From: Gemmatimonadota bacterium
Lineage (GTDB): Bacteria > Gemmatimonadota > Gemmatimonadetes > Gemmatimonadales > Gemmatimonadaceae
Direction: 5' to 3'
Assembly (NCBI GenBank): GCA_016194585.1
Contig: JACQBG010000042.1
Location: 1 to 64,000, forward strand
DNA length: 64,000 bases
In this document: positions 45,956 through 53,611 of the stretch, piece after piece
Layout of the letters: each line of letters opens with the position of its first letter
Numbering within the stretch: the stretch's first letter is position 1
Notes under the pieces: model-generated
Told to the model about the DNA's origin: nothing
Databases searched by the model: none
The model's input: the letters and a program-made list of their open reading frames with translations, nothing else
Program-made: the position numbers and the translations under genes

Positions 45956-46981
45956 CTATCTATGCGCCTTCGCGCCCACCGCAACAGGAACCGGCGGCGC
46001 CGACCGCAGGGTATCCAGCATCTCGCGCACCGACTGGATCACCAGGTCGGGCCGGTCGCGCTGGATGTAGTGGCCGCTGTGCTCGGCGAGGATCCAGCGT
46101 CCGCGCGTCGAGCGCGATACGATCTCCTGGTGCATCGCGACCCACTCGCGGTGCATCGAGTCGGCGACCGCTTGCGTGATCCCCGGGGCACGCGGCACCA
46201 CGTCGGCGGTGAGCGCGATCAGCGGCAACGGACCGAACGGCTTCACGTCCCGCTTCACCTCGGCATTGAAGGCGTCGAGGCTGCTGATCAGCGCCGACGT
46301 GTTCTCCATCGCCGCATCGCTCGTGGTGCGCGCCGCGATGATCGCCGAGATCGTGTCTTTGATCCGCGCGCTCGCGACGAGGCGGTCGACGCCGACGAAG
46401 TGCAAGGCGGGAAGCGAGCCCAGCACGAGGAACGCCCAGCGCGGCACGCCGGCTTTCATCCGCTCGACCTGATCTTCGTGCGATCCATCGACGAGGATCA
46501 GCCCCGCGACCTCCGCCGGGTAATGCACCGCGTAATGCCGGACGATCGCGCCGCCAAGCGAGTGCCCGACGAGGAGGTACGGTCCGGGCTCGCCGGAGCG
46601 GGCCAGCAGGTTGTGCAGGTCGGTGATGATCGCCGCCGGCGTGGGCCGACCGGGGACCCGATCGCTCCACCCCGTGCTGGCGCGGTCATAGGAACAGGTA
46701 CGGCTGAGCGCCGAGAGCTGCGGCTGCACGGAGTACCACGACGAGAGACTGAAGTCGCCCGCTCCAGCCTCGAGTATGACCGTCGGCGTGCCGCTGCCCG
46801 TGCAGTAGATGTGCATCGACCGCCCCGGCTCCACCTCGACCATGCGGCCGGGGGCCTTCCACCGCGCGTCGTCGCGCCGGTGGAGGATGCGGGCGTAGAC
46901 CGCGGTGCCGGTCAGCGCCAGAACGACACAGGCGGCGCCCCACTTGAGGAGCGTCAGCATCACACGAACCAACCCTTTCAT
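45956..46981 (-). CDS. Membrane-anchored alpha/beta-fold hydrolase
   Basis: A 341-residue serine hydrolase. An N-terminal membrane segment (about 8-30) anchors the domain outside the inner membrane. The nucleophile elbow is GHSLGG, the oxyanion region follows VILEAGAGDFS, an acidic member is probably in LILVDGSHED or LIALTADV, and the final His is in AEHSGHYIQRD. RTCSYDRASTGWSD matches the strand before the elbow in haloalkane dehalogenase/epoxide hydrolase-like proteins. Substrate unknown. It lies between the pilC terminator region and the plug-protein gene, on the same strand, with 109 bases to the next gene; transcription could continue into the plug and BTAD genes. Confidence 0.88.
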   Translation of the reverse strand: MKGLVRVMLTLLKWGAACVVLALTGTAVYARILHRRDDARWKAPGRMVEVEPGRSMHIYCTGSGTPTVILEAGAGDFSLSSWYSVQPQLSALSRTCSYDRASTGWSDRVPGRPTPAAIITDLHNLLARSGEPGPYLLVGHSLGGAIVRHYAVHYPAEVAGLILVDGSHEDQVERMKAGVPRWAFLVLGSLPALHFVGVDRLVASARIKDTISAIIAARTTSDAAMENTSALISSLDAFNAEVKRDVKPFGPLPLIALTADVVPRAPGITQAVADSMHREWVAMHQEIVSRSTRGRWILAEHSGHYIQRDRPDLVIQSVREMLDTLRSAPPVPVAVGAKAHR

Positions 46982-47121
46982 GCGCGAGCTCCCATGCGAG
47001 ACGAGTGTCGTGCGACGACCGTGGCAAAGGTGTCGCGGGGCTGCCGGTACTGTAAGGGGGACTGGCAGCCGAGCGCCGGGTGCGGCGCGACGCGCTGGAG
47101 CAAGCCGAAGTGGCGCGACGC

Positions 47122-47159
47122 ATTCGGCCCCGCACGCTCAGGGAGCGTCGGGGCCGAAT
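47122..47159 (-). terminator. Hairpin after pilC
   Basis: ATTCGGCCCCG and CGGGGCCGAAT plus inner ACGCTC/GAGCGT form a 17-bp stem with one unpaired base and a three-base loop. It lies 87 bases beyond the pilC stop in the direction of transcription. No U-run follows, so it may need other factors, but the stem is very stable. Confidence 0.6.
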
Positions 47160-47177
47160 TACGAGACGTTCGCGCGA

Positions 47178-47208
47178 ACTACGAAATACTTCGGCAAAAC
47201 ACTACGAA
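47178..47208. repeat. ACTACGAA direct repeat in an A+T-rich patch
   Basis: Two copies of ACTACGAA start at 47178 and 47201, 23 bases apart, inside a patch (47160-47230) that is clearly richer in A+T than the rest of the window. It is between the pil terminator hairpin and the pilC stop, upstream of the hydrolase gene. A spacing of about two helical turns could suit a dimeric regulator, or it may be a recent insertion remnant. Confidence 0.35.
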
Positions 47209-47245
47209 CTTCTCTGCAAAGTTGCTCGCGTAAGGCCGCGCCCGC

Positions 47246-48442
47246 CTACTGCACCGCGTTGATCATGTCGAAGATCGGCAGGTACATGGCCACGACCATG
47301 CCGCCCACCACCACGCCCAGGAACACGATCATCACCGGCTCGAGCAGCGAGAGCAGCCCGCTCACCGCCGCGTCGACCTCTTCGTCGTAGAAGTCGGCGA
47401 TCTTCGCGAGCATCTCGTCGAGACCGCCGGTCTGCTCGCCCACCGCGATCATCGAGATCACCATCGGCGGGAACACTTCGCTTTTCGCGAGCGGCGCGCT
47501 GATCGTGTCGCCGCCGGCGATCGAGGCCCGGCTCGCCATGATCGCGTCGCTGATCACGCGGTTGCCCGCCGTCTTCGCCGTGATCTCGAGCCCGTCGAGG
47601 ATGCTCACGCCCGAACTGATCAGCGTGCCGAGCGTGCGCGTGAACCGGCTCACGGCGCTCTTGCGCAGCACGTCGCCGAGCACGGGCGCCTTGAGCATCA
47701 GCCGGTCGATCACCAGCTGCCCCTCGTGCGTCGCGTAGTACTTCCGCAGTCCGAATTGCGCGCCATAGCCGGCGAGCCCGATCGCCCACCAGTACGACTT
47801 GAGGATGTTCGACATCCCGATCACGACCTGCGTCGGCAGCGGCAGCGCGAGGCCGACGCTCGCGAACATGTTCTGGAACACCGGGATGACGAAGATGAGC
47901 AGCACCACGATGGCGATGCCGGCCACGCTCATGATGACGCCGGGGTAGATCATCGCCCCCTTCACCTTGCGCACGAGGGCGTCGTTCTTCTCCATGAACG
48001 TCGCCAGACGCATGAGGATCGTGTCGAGGATGCCGCCCGCCTCGCCCGCCGCCACCATGTTCACGTAGAGGTCGGTGAACGCGTTGGGGTGCTTGGCCAG
48101 CGCGTCGGCCACCGTGTGCCCCGACTCGACGTCGAACACGACCTGCCGCGTCACCGCCGAGAGCGCCTTGTTCTCGGTCTGCTTGCTCAGGATGTCGAGC
48201 GCCTGCACGAGCGGGAGCCCCGAGTTGATCATCGTCGAGAACTGCCGGGTGAAGATCACGATGTCGCGCATCGCGATCTTGCCGCCGGTCTTCACCTTCG
48301 TCTTCGACTGCTCCTCGACCTTGACGACGTTCATCCGCATCCGGCGGAGCTGCTGGACGACGTCCTCGCGGTTGGCCGCCTCGATCGTCGCGGTCTTCAG
48401 CTCGCCCTTGGCGTCGCGCGCGGTGTACGTGAATGAGGGCAT
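47246..48442 (-). CDS. pilC: Type IV pilus inner-membrane platform protein PilC
   Basis: PilC is the inner-membrane platform that transmits ATPase rotation to the growing pilus. The 398-residue product has two GspF-type helical domains (about 65-190 and 270-395), each ending in membrane helices. Typical segments are DIVIFTRQFSTMINSGLPL, TRQVVFDVESGHTVADAL, AAGEAGGILDTILMRLATF, RFTRTLGTLISSGVSILDGL and AVGEQTGGLDEMLAKIADFY. Length is standard. It is the last gene of pilB-pilT-pilC, with 39 bases after pilT. A strong hairpin lies beyond its stop. Confidence 0.96.
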   Translation of the reverse strand: MPSFTYTARDAKGELKTATIEAANREDVVQQLRRMRMNVVKVEEQSKTKVKTGGKIAMRDIVIFTRQFSTMINSGLPLVQALDILSKQTENKALSAVTRQVVFDVESGHTVADALAKHPNAFTDLYVNMVAAGEAGGILDTILMRLATFMEKNDALVRKVKGAMIYPGVIMSVAGIAIVVLLIFVIPVFQNMFASVGLALPLPTQVVIGMSNILKSYWWAIGLAGYGAQFGLRKYYATHEGQLVIDRLMLKAPVLGDVLRKSAVSRFTRTLGTLISSGVSILDGLEITAKTAGNRVISDAIMASRASIAGGDTISAPLAKSEVFPPMVISMIAVGEQTGGLDEMLAKIADFYDEEVDAAVSGLLSLLEPVMIVFLGVVVGGMVVAMYLPIFDMINAVQ

Positions 48443-48481
48443 GGGACCTTGGGGGTTGAGTGCCGTTTACCGTCAGCAGGC

Positions 48482-49645
48482 CTACCGCTTGTATCCGCCC
48501 GGCGCCGCCGGCTTCTGCGGCGCCGACGGGTCGCGCGGCGTCGTGTCGCCCTCGGAGGGACTCTTGCCGATCATGCGGAGGAACTCGTTCGGGTCGCCCG
48601 ACACGCGCAGGCACTCGTCCTCGGCGACGTCGCGCGAGACGTACAGCGCGTAGAGCGCGTCGTTGAGCGTCTGCATGCCGTGCTTCTTGCCGCTCTGCAT
48701 CGACGAGTAGATCTGGTGGATCTTGTCGTCGCGGATGAGTGCCCGGATGGCCTGCGTCACGACGAGGATCTCGGCCGCCATCGCCCGCCCCTTCCCTGTG
48801 CGCTTCGGCAGGAGCGTCTGCGTGACGACCCCCTCGAGCACGAAGGCGAGCTGAGCCCGCACCTGCGACTGCTGGTGGCTCGGGAACACGTCGATGATGC
48901 GGTTGATCGCCTCGGCCGCCGAGTTCGTGTGCAGCGTCGCGAACGCGAGGTGGCCCGTCTCGGCGATCGTGAGCGCCGCCTGGATCGTCTCGAGGTCGCG
49001 CATCTCGCCGATGAGGATCACGTCGGGATCCTCGCGCAGGGCGTACTTGAGCGCGCTCGAGAACGACTTGGTGTCGGTCCCGACCTCGCGCTGGTTGATG
49101 ATGCACCCCTGATGGCGGTGGATGAACTCGATCGGGTCCTCGACCGTGATGATGTGGCCGCGGCGCTCCTTGTTGATCTTGTCGATCATCGCGGCGAGCG
49201 TCGTGCTCTTGCCCGACCCCGTGGGGCCGGTGACGAGCACCAGCCCGCGCGGCTTCTCCGCCATCTTCACGATCGCCGGCGGCAGCCTGAGGTCCTCGGC
49301 CGTCTTGATGTTGATGGGGATCTGCCGCATCACCATCGATACGCAGCCGCGCTGCTTGAAGCAGTTGCCGCGGAACCGCGCCAGCCCCTGGATGCCGAAC
49401 GAGAAGTCGAGCTCGTCCTCCATCTCGAAACGCTTCTTCTGTTGCTCGGTGAGCACCGAGTAGGCGACCTGCAGCGTGTCCTTGGGGGTGAGCACGAACT
49501 CGTTGCGCGAGCTCACGATCTCGCCGTCGATGCGGAGCTTCGCGCGCTCGCCGGCCGTGATGTGCAGGTCAGACGCGTCGCGCTCGATCATCTCCTCGAG
49601 CAGGACGCGCAGGTTGACGGATTGGGCGGTGGAAGGAGCGGTCAT
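48482..49645 (-). CDS. pilT: Type IV pilus retraction ATPase PilT
   Basis: PilT depolymerises the pilus, powering twitching movement and DNA uptake. The 387-residue hexameric ATPase has the N-terminal PAS-like domain (ASDLHITAGERAKLRIDGEI) and Walker A GPTGSGKSTTLAAM. The Asp box is ITVEDPIEF, Walker B is DPDVILIGEMRDLET, and the His box is GHLAFATLHTNSA. The end differs from the short PilT tail by about 30 Ser/Pro-rich residues. It lies 106 bases after pilB, with a perfect 22-bp palindrome in between, and 39 bases before pilC. Confidence 0.96.
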   Translation of the reverse strand: MTAPSTAQSVNLRVLLEEMIERDASDLHITAGERAKLRIDGEIVSSRNEFVLTPKDTLQVAYSVLTEQQKKRFEMEDELDFSFGIQGLARFRGNCFKQRGCVSMVMRQIPINIKTAEDLRLPPAIVKMAEKPRGLVLVTGPTGSGKSTTLAAMIDKINKERRGHIITVEDPIEFIHRHQGCIINQREVGTDTKSFSSALKYALREDPDVILIGEMRDLETIQAALTIAETGHLAFATLHTNSAAEAINRIIDVFPSHQQSQVRAQLAFVLEGVVTQTLLPKRTGKGRAMAAEILVVTQAIRALIRDDKIHQIYSSMQSGKKHGMQTLNDALYALYVSRDVAEDECLRVSGDPNEFLRMIGKSPSEGDTTPRDPSAPQKPAAPGGYKR

Positions 49646-49718
49646 TGATGGGGAAGTCGGTTCAGGATCGGGGCGATACTCGAGCCACGAGCACAGCCGT
49701 GTACGGTGATCGGTTCAC

Positions 49719-49740
49719 GGTGAACGGTGCACCGTTCACC
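49719..49740. repeat. Perfect 22-bp palindrome between pilB and pilT
   Basis: GGTGAACGGTG is followed with no gap by its reverse complement CACCGTTCACC. It is preceded by GGTTCACGGTGAAC, a second overlapping palindrome. The position inside the pilBTC operon suggests an operator, an RNA hairpin that tunes the pilB:pilT ratio, or a short dispersed repeat. Confidence 0.6.
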
Positions 49741-49751
49741 CGCAGTCGCAG

Positions 49752-51584
49752 TTACGCCGAGGTCTCCCGGATGACCTGCTCCAGCGTCGTCACGCCCTTC
49801 AGCACCTTCAGCCAGCCGTCCATGCGCAGCGTCAGCATGCCGCACTCGATCGCGCCCTCGCGGATCTCGGCGGCGCCGACGTTCTGCAGGATGAGCTTGC
49901 GCAGCGACGGCTGCATGGCCATCACCTCGTAGAGTCCCTGCCGCCCCTTCGTGCCGCTCCCGCCGCAGGCGTCGCACCCCTTGCCGCGGAAGAAGGGCAG
50001 CTCACCGATCGTCGTGTCGAGCGAGAGGTTCGTCAGGAACGGCGCCGCCTCCTTCGTGGCGCCCTTCTTCGCGTTCTTCAGCGCCAGTTCGGTGAACCGC
50101 AGCTCGCGCAGCGTGGTCGTCTTCTTGACCTTCGCGGCGTCGAGTTCGAGGTCGTCGGGCTCGTACTTCTCCTTGCAGCTGCTGCACACGCGGCGCACGA
50201 GGCGCTGCGCGAGCACGAGGTTGAGCGCCGAGCTCACGTTGAACGGCTCGAGCCCCATGTCCATGAGGCGCGTCACCGTCTCCGGCGCCGAGTTCGTGTG
50301 CAGCGTCGAGAGCACCATGTGCCCCGTAAGCGCGGCCTTGATGGCGATGCCGCCCGTCTCGAGGTCGCGGATCTCGCCCACCATGATGATGTTCGGGTCC
50401 TGCCGCAGGAACGCCTTCAGCGCCGCGGCGAACGTCATCCCGATCTCGTTGCGCACGAGCACCTGGTTCACGCCGTAGAGGTTGTACTCCACGGGGTCCT
50501 CGGCCGTCATGATGTTCGTGTCGATCGAGTTCACCTTCGACAGGCACGAGTACAGCGTCGTCGTCTTGCCCGAGCCCGTGGGGCCGGTGACGAGCACCAT
50601 GCCGTACGGGTTCGAGACCGCCTCCATCAGCTCCTTCTCGGCCTGCGGCTCGATGCCGAATTTCTCGAGGTCGAGCGTCAGGTTCCCCTTGTCGAGGATC
50701 CGGAGCACGACCTTCTCGCCGAAGATCGTCGGGAGCGTCGACACGCGGAAGTCGATCACCTTCTTGCCCATCTTCAACTTGATGCGCCCGTCCTGCGGCA
50801 CCCGCCGCTCGGCGATGTTGAGGGCGCTCATGATCTTGAAGCGTGAGACGAGCGCCGCCTGCATCTTCTTGGGCGGCTTCATGATCTCGGTGAGCTCGCC
50901 GTCGATGCGGTAGCGCACCCGGATGTCCTGCTCGAAGCACTCGAAGTGGATGTCGCTCGCGCCCTTCTTCACGGCGTCGGTGAGCAGCGCGTTGATCAGC
51001 TTGACGACGGGCGCCTCGTCCATCTGCGCGGCGAGCGCCGCGGCGCCGACCTCCTCCTCCTTCGTCTCGACGACCTCGAGGTCTTCCTCGGTCTCGAGCC
51101 CCGCGATGTCCTCGAGCAGCGTCGACATCTGCGCGTCCGTCGACTCGTACAGCTTCTCGAGCGCGTTGCGCAGGGTGAACTCGCCGGCGATCACCGGGAA
51201 GATGTCGTACCGGGTGATGAACTTGAGGTCGTCGATGACGGCGAAGTTCGTCGGGTCGGCCATCGCCACGGTGAGCGTGCGACCGTCGCGCTTCAGCGGC
51301 AGCACGAGGTTCTTCATCGCCAGCTCGCCGGGGATCATCTTCACGACCTTCGGGTCGAACTCGAACTTCGAGAGGTCGACCGCCTGCATCTTGTACTGGC
51401 GGGCCAGCGTGCGGATGAGGTCGATCTCCTGGATGAAGCCGAGCTTCACCAGGTTGTATCCCACGCGCGTCCCGTTCTGGCGCTGTTCCTGAAGGGCCTT
51501 GTCGAGCTGCTCGCGCGCGATCAACCCCTCTCTCAGGAGGAGGTCGCCAATGCGCTCACCGGATGCGGGTGCAGGAGATGCCAT
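49752..51584 (-). CDS. pilB: Type IV pilus assembly ATPase PilB
   Basis: PilB drives pilin polymerisation. The 610-residue product has the MshEN N-terminal domain (about 10-170, RIGDLLLREGLIAREQLDKAL, a c-di-GMP-binding-type region in other bacteria) and the ATPase core with Walker A GPTGSGKTTTLY. The Asp box includes MTAEDPVEYN, Walker B is DPNIIMVGEIRDLETGG, and the His box is GHMVLSTLHTNSA. Four cysteines form a zinc site (CSSC about 498-501 and CDAC about 565-568), as in PilB/GspE but not PilT. It heads the pilB-pilT-pilC operon; a TATAGT element lies about 50 bases before the ATG at 51584. Confidence 0.96.
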   Translation of the reverse strand: MASPAPASGERIGDLLLREGLIAREQLDKALQEQRQNGTRVGYNLVKLGFIQEIDLIRTLARQYKMQAVDLSKFEFDPKVVKMIPGELAMKNLVLPLKRDGRTLTVAMADPTNFAVIDDLKFITRYDIFPVIAGEFTLRNALEKLYESTDAQMSTLLEDIAGLETEEDLEVVETKEEEVGAAALAAQMDEAPVVKLINALLTDAVKKGASDIHFECFEQDIRVRYRIDGELTEIMKPPKKMQAALVSRFKIMSALNIAERRVPQDGRIKLKMGKKVIDFRVSTLPTIFGEKVVLRILDKGNLTLDLEKFGIEPQAEKELMEAVSNPYGMVLVTGPTGSGKTTTLYSCLSKVNSIDTNIMTAEDPVEYNLYGVNQVLVRNEIGMTFAAALKAFLRQDPNIIMVGEIRDLETGGIAIKAALTGHMVLSTLHTNSAPETVTRLMDMGLEPFNVSSALNLVLAQRLVRRVCSSCKEKYEPDDLELDAAKVKKTTTLRELRFTELALKNAKKGATKEAAPFLTNLSLDTTIGELPFFRGKGCDACGGSGTKGRQGLYEVMAMQPSLRKLILQNVGAAEIREGAIECGMLTLRMDGWLKVLKGVTTLEQVIRETSA

Positions 51585-51617
51585 CGGGCCTTGGACTCAC
51601 GGTCGGGCGTGCAAGGA

Positions 51618-51661
51618 CCGGTGCCGGCACAACTATAGAGAGGCGTCGTGTGCCGGCCCGG
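51618..51661 (-). promoter_or_regulatory. Inverted repeat with TATAGT element upstream of pilB
   Basis: CCGGTGCCGGCAC and GTGCCGGCCCGG form an imperfect inverted repeat whose loop contains TATAGT on the minus strand (51637 to 51632), a good -10 match 48-53 bases before the pilB start. The -35 region is G+C-rich and unconvincing. The repeat might be an operator over the promoter, or a terminator for the upstream ComEA-like gene. Confidence 0.35.
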
Positions 51662-51693
51662 TTTTGTGAAGCTGTCCGACGGTGGGAGTCGTG

Positions 51694-52560
51694 TCAAGGA
51701 CGAACGTCACCCCGTGGGCGGCGCCGCACCCGGAAGACACGCGTCTCCCCCGCACTCCCCAGACGTGGCGTGAGGGAAAACGTCACATAGGGAGCCAGCC
51801 TCCGGGCGAGCGTGGCCCCGATGCCGCTCACCCGGCGGAGCGCCTCGATGCTCCCGAACGGGCCACGCTCGGCGCGGTCGTTGACGATCCGGTAGGCCAA
51901 CTCCGCATCGACGTACGGCAGCCGCTCGATCTCGGCGACGCCGGCGACGTCGAGGTCCACGGGCGGACGGGCGGCGCTCATCCGTCGAACCCGGACGGTC
52001 GCGCCCGCGCCCGGCTCCTCGGCGCCGGCCGCGGGCCCGGCCTTGAACGCCGACACGGCCGCGCGCGCCGCGCGTTCGCGCTCGCGGCGCTCGGCGAGCG
52101 CCTGCGACTCGGCGCGCGCCGCCCGGGCGTTCGCGGACCCCCGCGCGGCGTCCTCGAGCGCGACGCGCCGCCGATAAGAGGCGCGGCGGTCGTTCGGGTC
52201 GTCGCCGCCGGCAGTGGGAGCGGCCACGCGACGCGAACCGCGCGGAGCTGGGTACGCCGGCGCGCCCGAGACCGACTCCTCACCGGGTGCGGCGCCGGCC
52301 GCGCCACGCCGCGCGGGGGCGCGAGTGGCGCGTGCCCCGCCGGCGCTCGAATCCGCGCCGCGGCGGCGACGCGCGCGCTTGGCGCCGCCGGTGGCGATGG
52401 CGGAATCCACCGCCTCGATCTGGCGCGCGAGCTCGACCCCACCGGCAGCGATCGCGGGGGCCTGCGCCCGGCGGTCGTCGCGGCACCCGCGCACCGCCAC
52501 GCCCAGCGCCGCCAAGCTGGCGAGGAAGATCAACGCACGCCGTTCACCCGAGGTTGCCAT
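51694..52560 (-). CDS. Helix-hairpin-helix protein, ComEA-like
   Basis: A 288-residue protein with a hydrophobic N-terminal anchor (LIFLASLAALGVAV), a long low-complexity Arg/Ala/Gly-rich middle (about 55-195) and a C-terminal HhH DNA-binding domain (about 203-265: VDLDVAGVAEIERLPYVDAE, then GSIEALRRVSGIGATLARRL). The end is like ComEA, which binds incoming DNA in the periplasm. The basic, disordered middle and the total length are atypical; ComEA is usually shorter. It lies upstream of the pilBTC operon on the same strand, which supports a DNA-uptake role with the pilus. The frame is well conserved only in the HhH region, so function of the middle is unknown. Confidence 0.72.
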   Translation of the reverse strand: MATSGERRALIFLASLAALGVAVRGCRDDRRAQAPAIAAGGVELARQIEAVDSAIATGGAKRARRRRGADSSAGGARATRAPARRGAAGAAPGEESVSGAPAYPAPRGSRRVAAPTAGGDDPNDRRASYRRRVALEDAARGSANARAARAESQALAERRERERAARAAVSAFKAGPAAGAEEPGAGATVRVRRMSAARPPVDLDVAGVAEIERLPYVDAELAYRIVNDRAERGPFGSIEALRRVSGIGATLARRLAPYVTFSLTPRLGSAGETRVFRVRRRPRGDVRP

Positions 52561-52645
52561 TGGCGCACGGTACGCTGCGCCCCGCGCGGCACCGTCATCG
52601 CGGGAGTGCGCCGCGGCGCCGAAACACGCGCCGCCGCGCGCGCCG

Positions 52646-53611
52646 CTACTGCCGCACGAGCGAGAGCGCCACGTCGCCGACGATCTTGAGCGATGCGGCG
52701 GAGATCTTGTCCATCGTGTCGCTCGTGGCGTGGTGGTACGCCTGCCCGGCCACCACGGCCTCGTGGTTCGGATACTCGAGGTCGATGACGTCGATCACCC
52801 GCAGCCCCGCCTTGATGAGCGGGATGTGGTCGTCGGTGATCGGGTAATCGCCGGCGCGCGGCACGAAGGTCGACTCGTAGCCGAGGTCCTTGGCCGTGCT
52901 CCAGACGCGCTGCACCACCTCGGGCGCGGCCTTCATCGAGTTCGGCTCCTGGAAGATCTGCAGTTCCTTGTCGCCGATCATGTCGAAGAGCACGCCGAAG
53001 AGCGGCTTGTAGTCCGGGTCCGGGAGGTGCGTCGCGAAGTACTCCGACCCGATGAGCACGTCGATGTCGGGCGGCCCGAACTCGCCCCAATCCTCGCCGT
53101 CGACGAGGAGGAGGTCGACCCCCACCGTCGGCGGCGTCTTCTTGAGCTGGTCGGCGAGGGCGAGGAAGAGGCCGACCCCGCTCGCGCCGTCGTTGGCGCC
53201 GTCGAACGGCTTGTCGCGGTTGGCCGGCACGGGGTCGGAATCGGCCCGCGGGCGCGTGTCCCAGTGCGTCAGGTACAGCACGCGGTTCTTCTCGTTCGGC
53301 CGGAACCGCGCGATGATGTTGCGCATCGGGAGCTTCTCCCCCTTCTGCGTGGTGTGCGTCCACGTCTGCTCGATGACGGTGTCGGCCGTCGCGCGCAGCC
53401 GTGCGGCGATCCAGTCGCCCGCCTTCCGCGCCGCCTCGGTGCCGGGGATGCGCGGGCCGAAGGCGACGTTCTGCCGCGCGTAGCTGAGGGCCGAGTCGCC
53501 GCTGAACCGCGTGGTGGCGGTGGCGGCGGGGGTCTTCTCCCCCCCGCCGCAGGCGATGGCGAACAAGGCGGCCGAGGCGAACGCGAGCGTCGTGCGTGGA
53601 CGGCGGATCAT
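52646..53611 (-). CDS. Glutaminyl-peptide cyclotransferase-type M28 enzyme, probable lipoprotein
   Basis: Predicted to convert N-terminal glutamine of exported proteins to pyroglutamate. The 321-residue product has a lipoprotein-type leader ending FAIAC (Cys21), so it would sit on a membrane facing the periplasm. The M28 fold is in its cyclase variant: His116 in LTHWDTRP, Asp141 in FDGANDGASG, Glu173 in LLVDGEDWGE and His262 in ITDDHIPLIKAG. The DDHIP segment is the hallmark of glutaminyl cyclases (a single zinc bound by Asp, Glu and His) and is absent from the M28 peptidase at 5391. Its ATG overlaps the sprA stop by four bases, so the two are co-translated. Confidence 0.88.
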   Translation of the reverse strand: MIRRPRTTLAFASAALFAIACGGGEKTPAATATTRFSGDSALSYARQNVAFGPRIPGTEAARKAGDWIAARLRATADTVIEQTWTHTTQKGEKLPMRNIIARFRPNEKNRVLYLTHWDTRPRADSDPVPANRDKPFDGANDGASGVGLFLALADQLKKTPPTVGVDLLLVDGEDWGEFGPPDIDVLIGSEYFATHLPDPDYKPLFGVLFDMIGDKELQIFQEPNSMKAAPEVVQRVWSTAKDLGYESTFVPRAGDYPITDDHIPLIKAGLRVIDVIDLEYPNHEAVVAGQAYHHATSDTMDKISAASLKIVGDVALSLVRQ

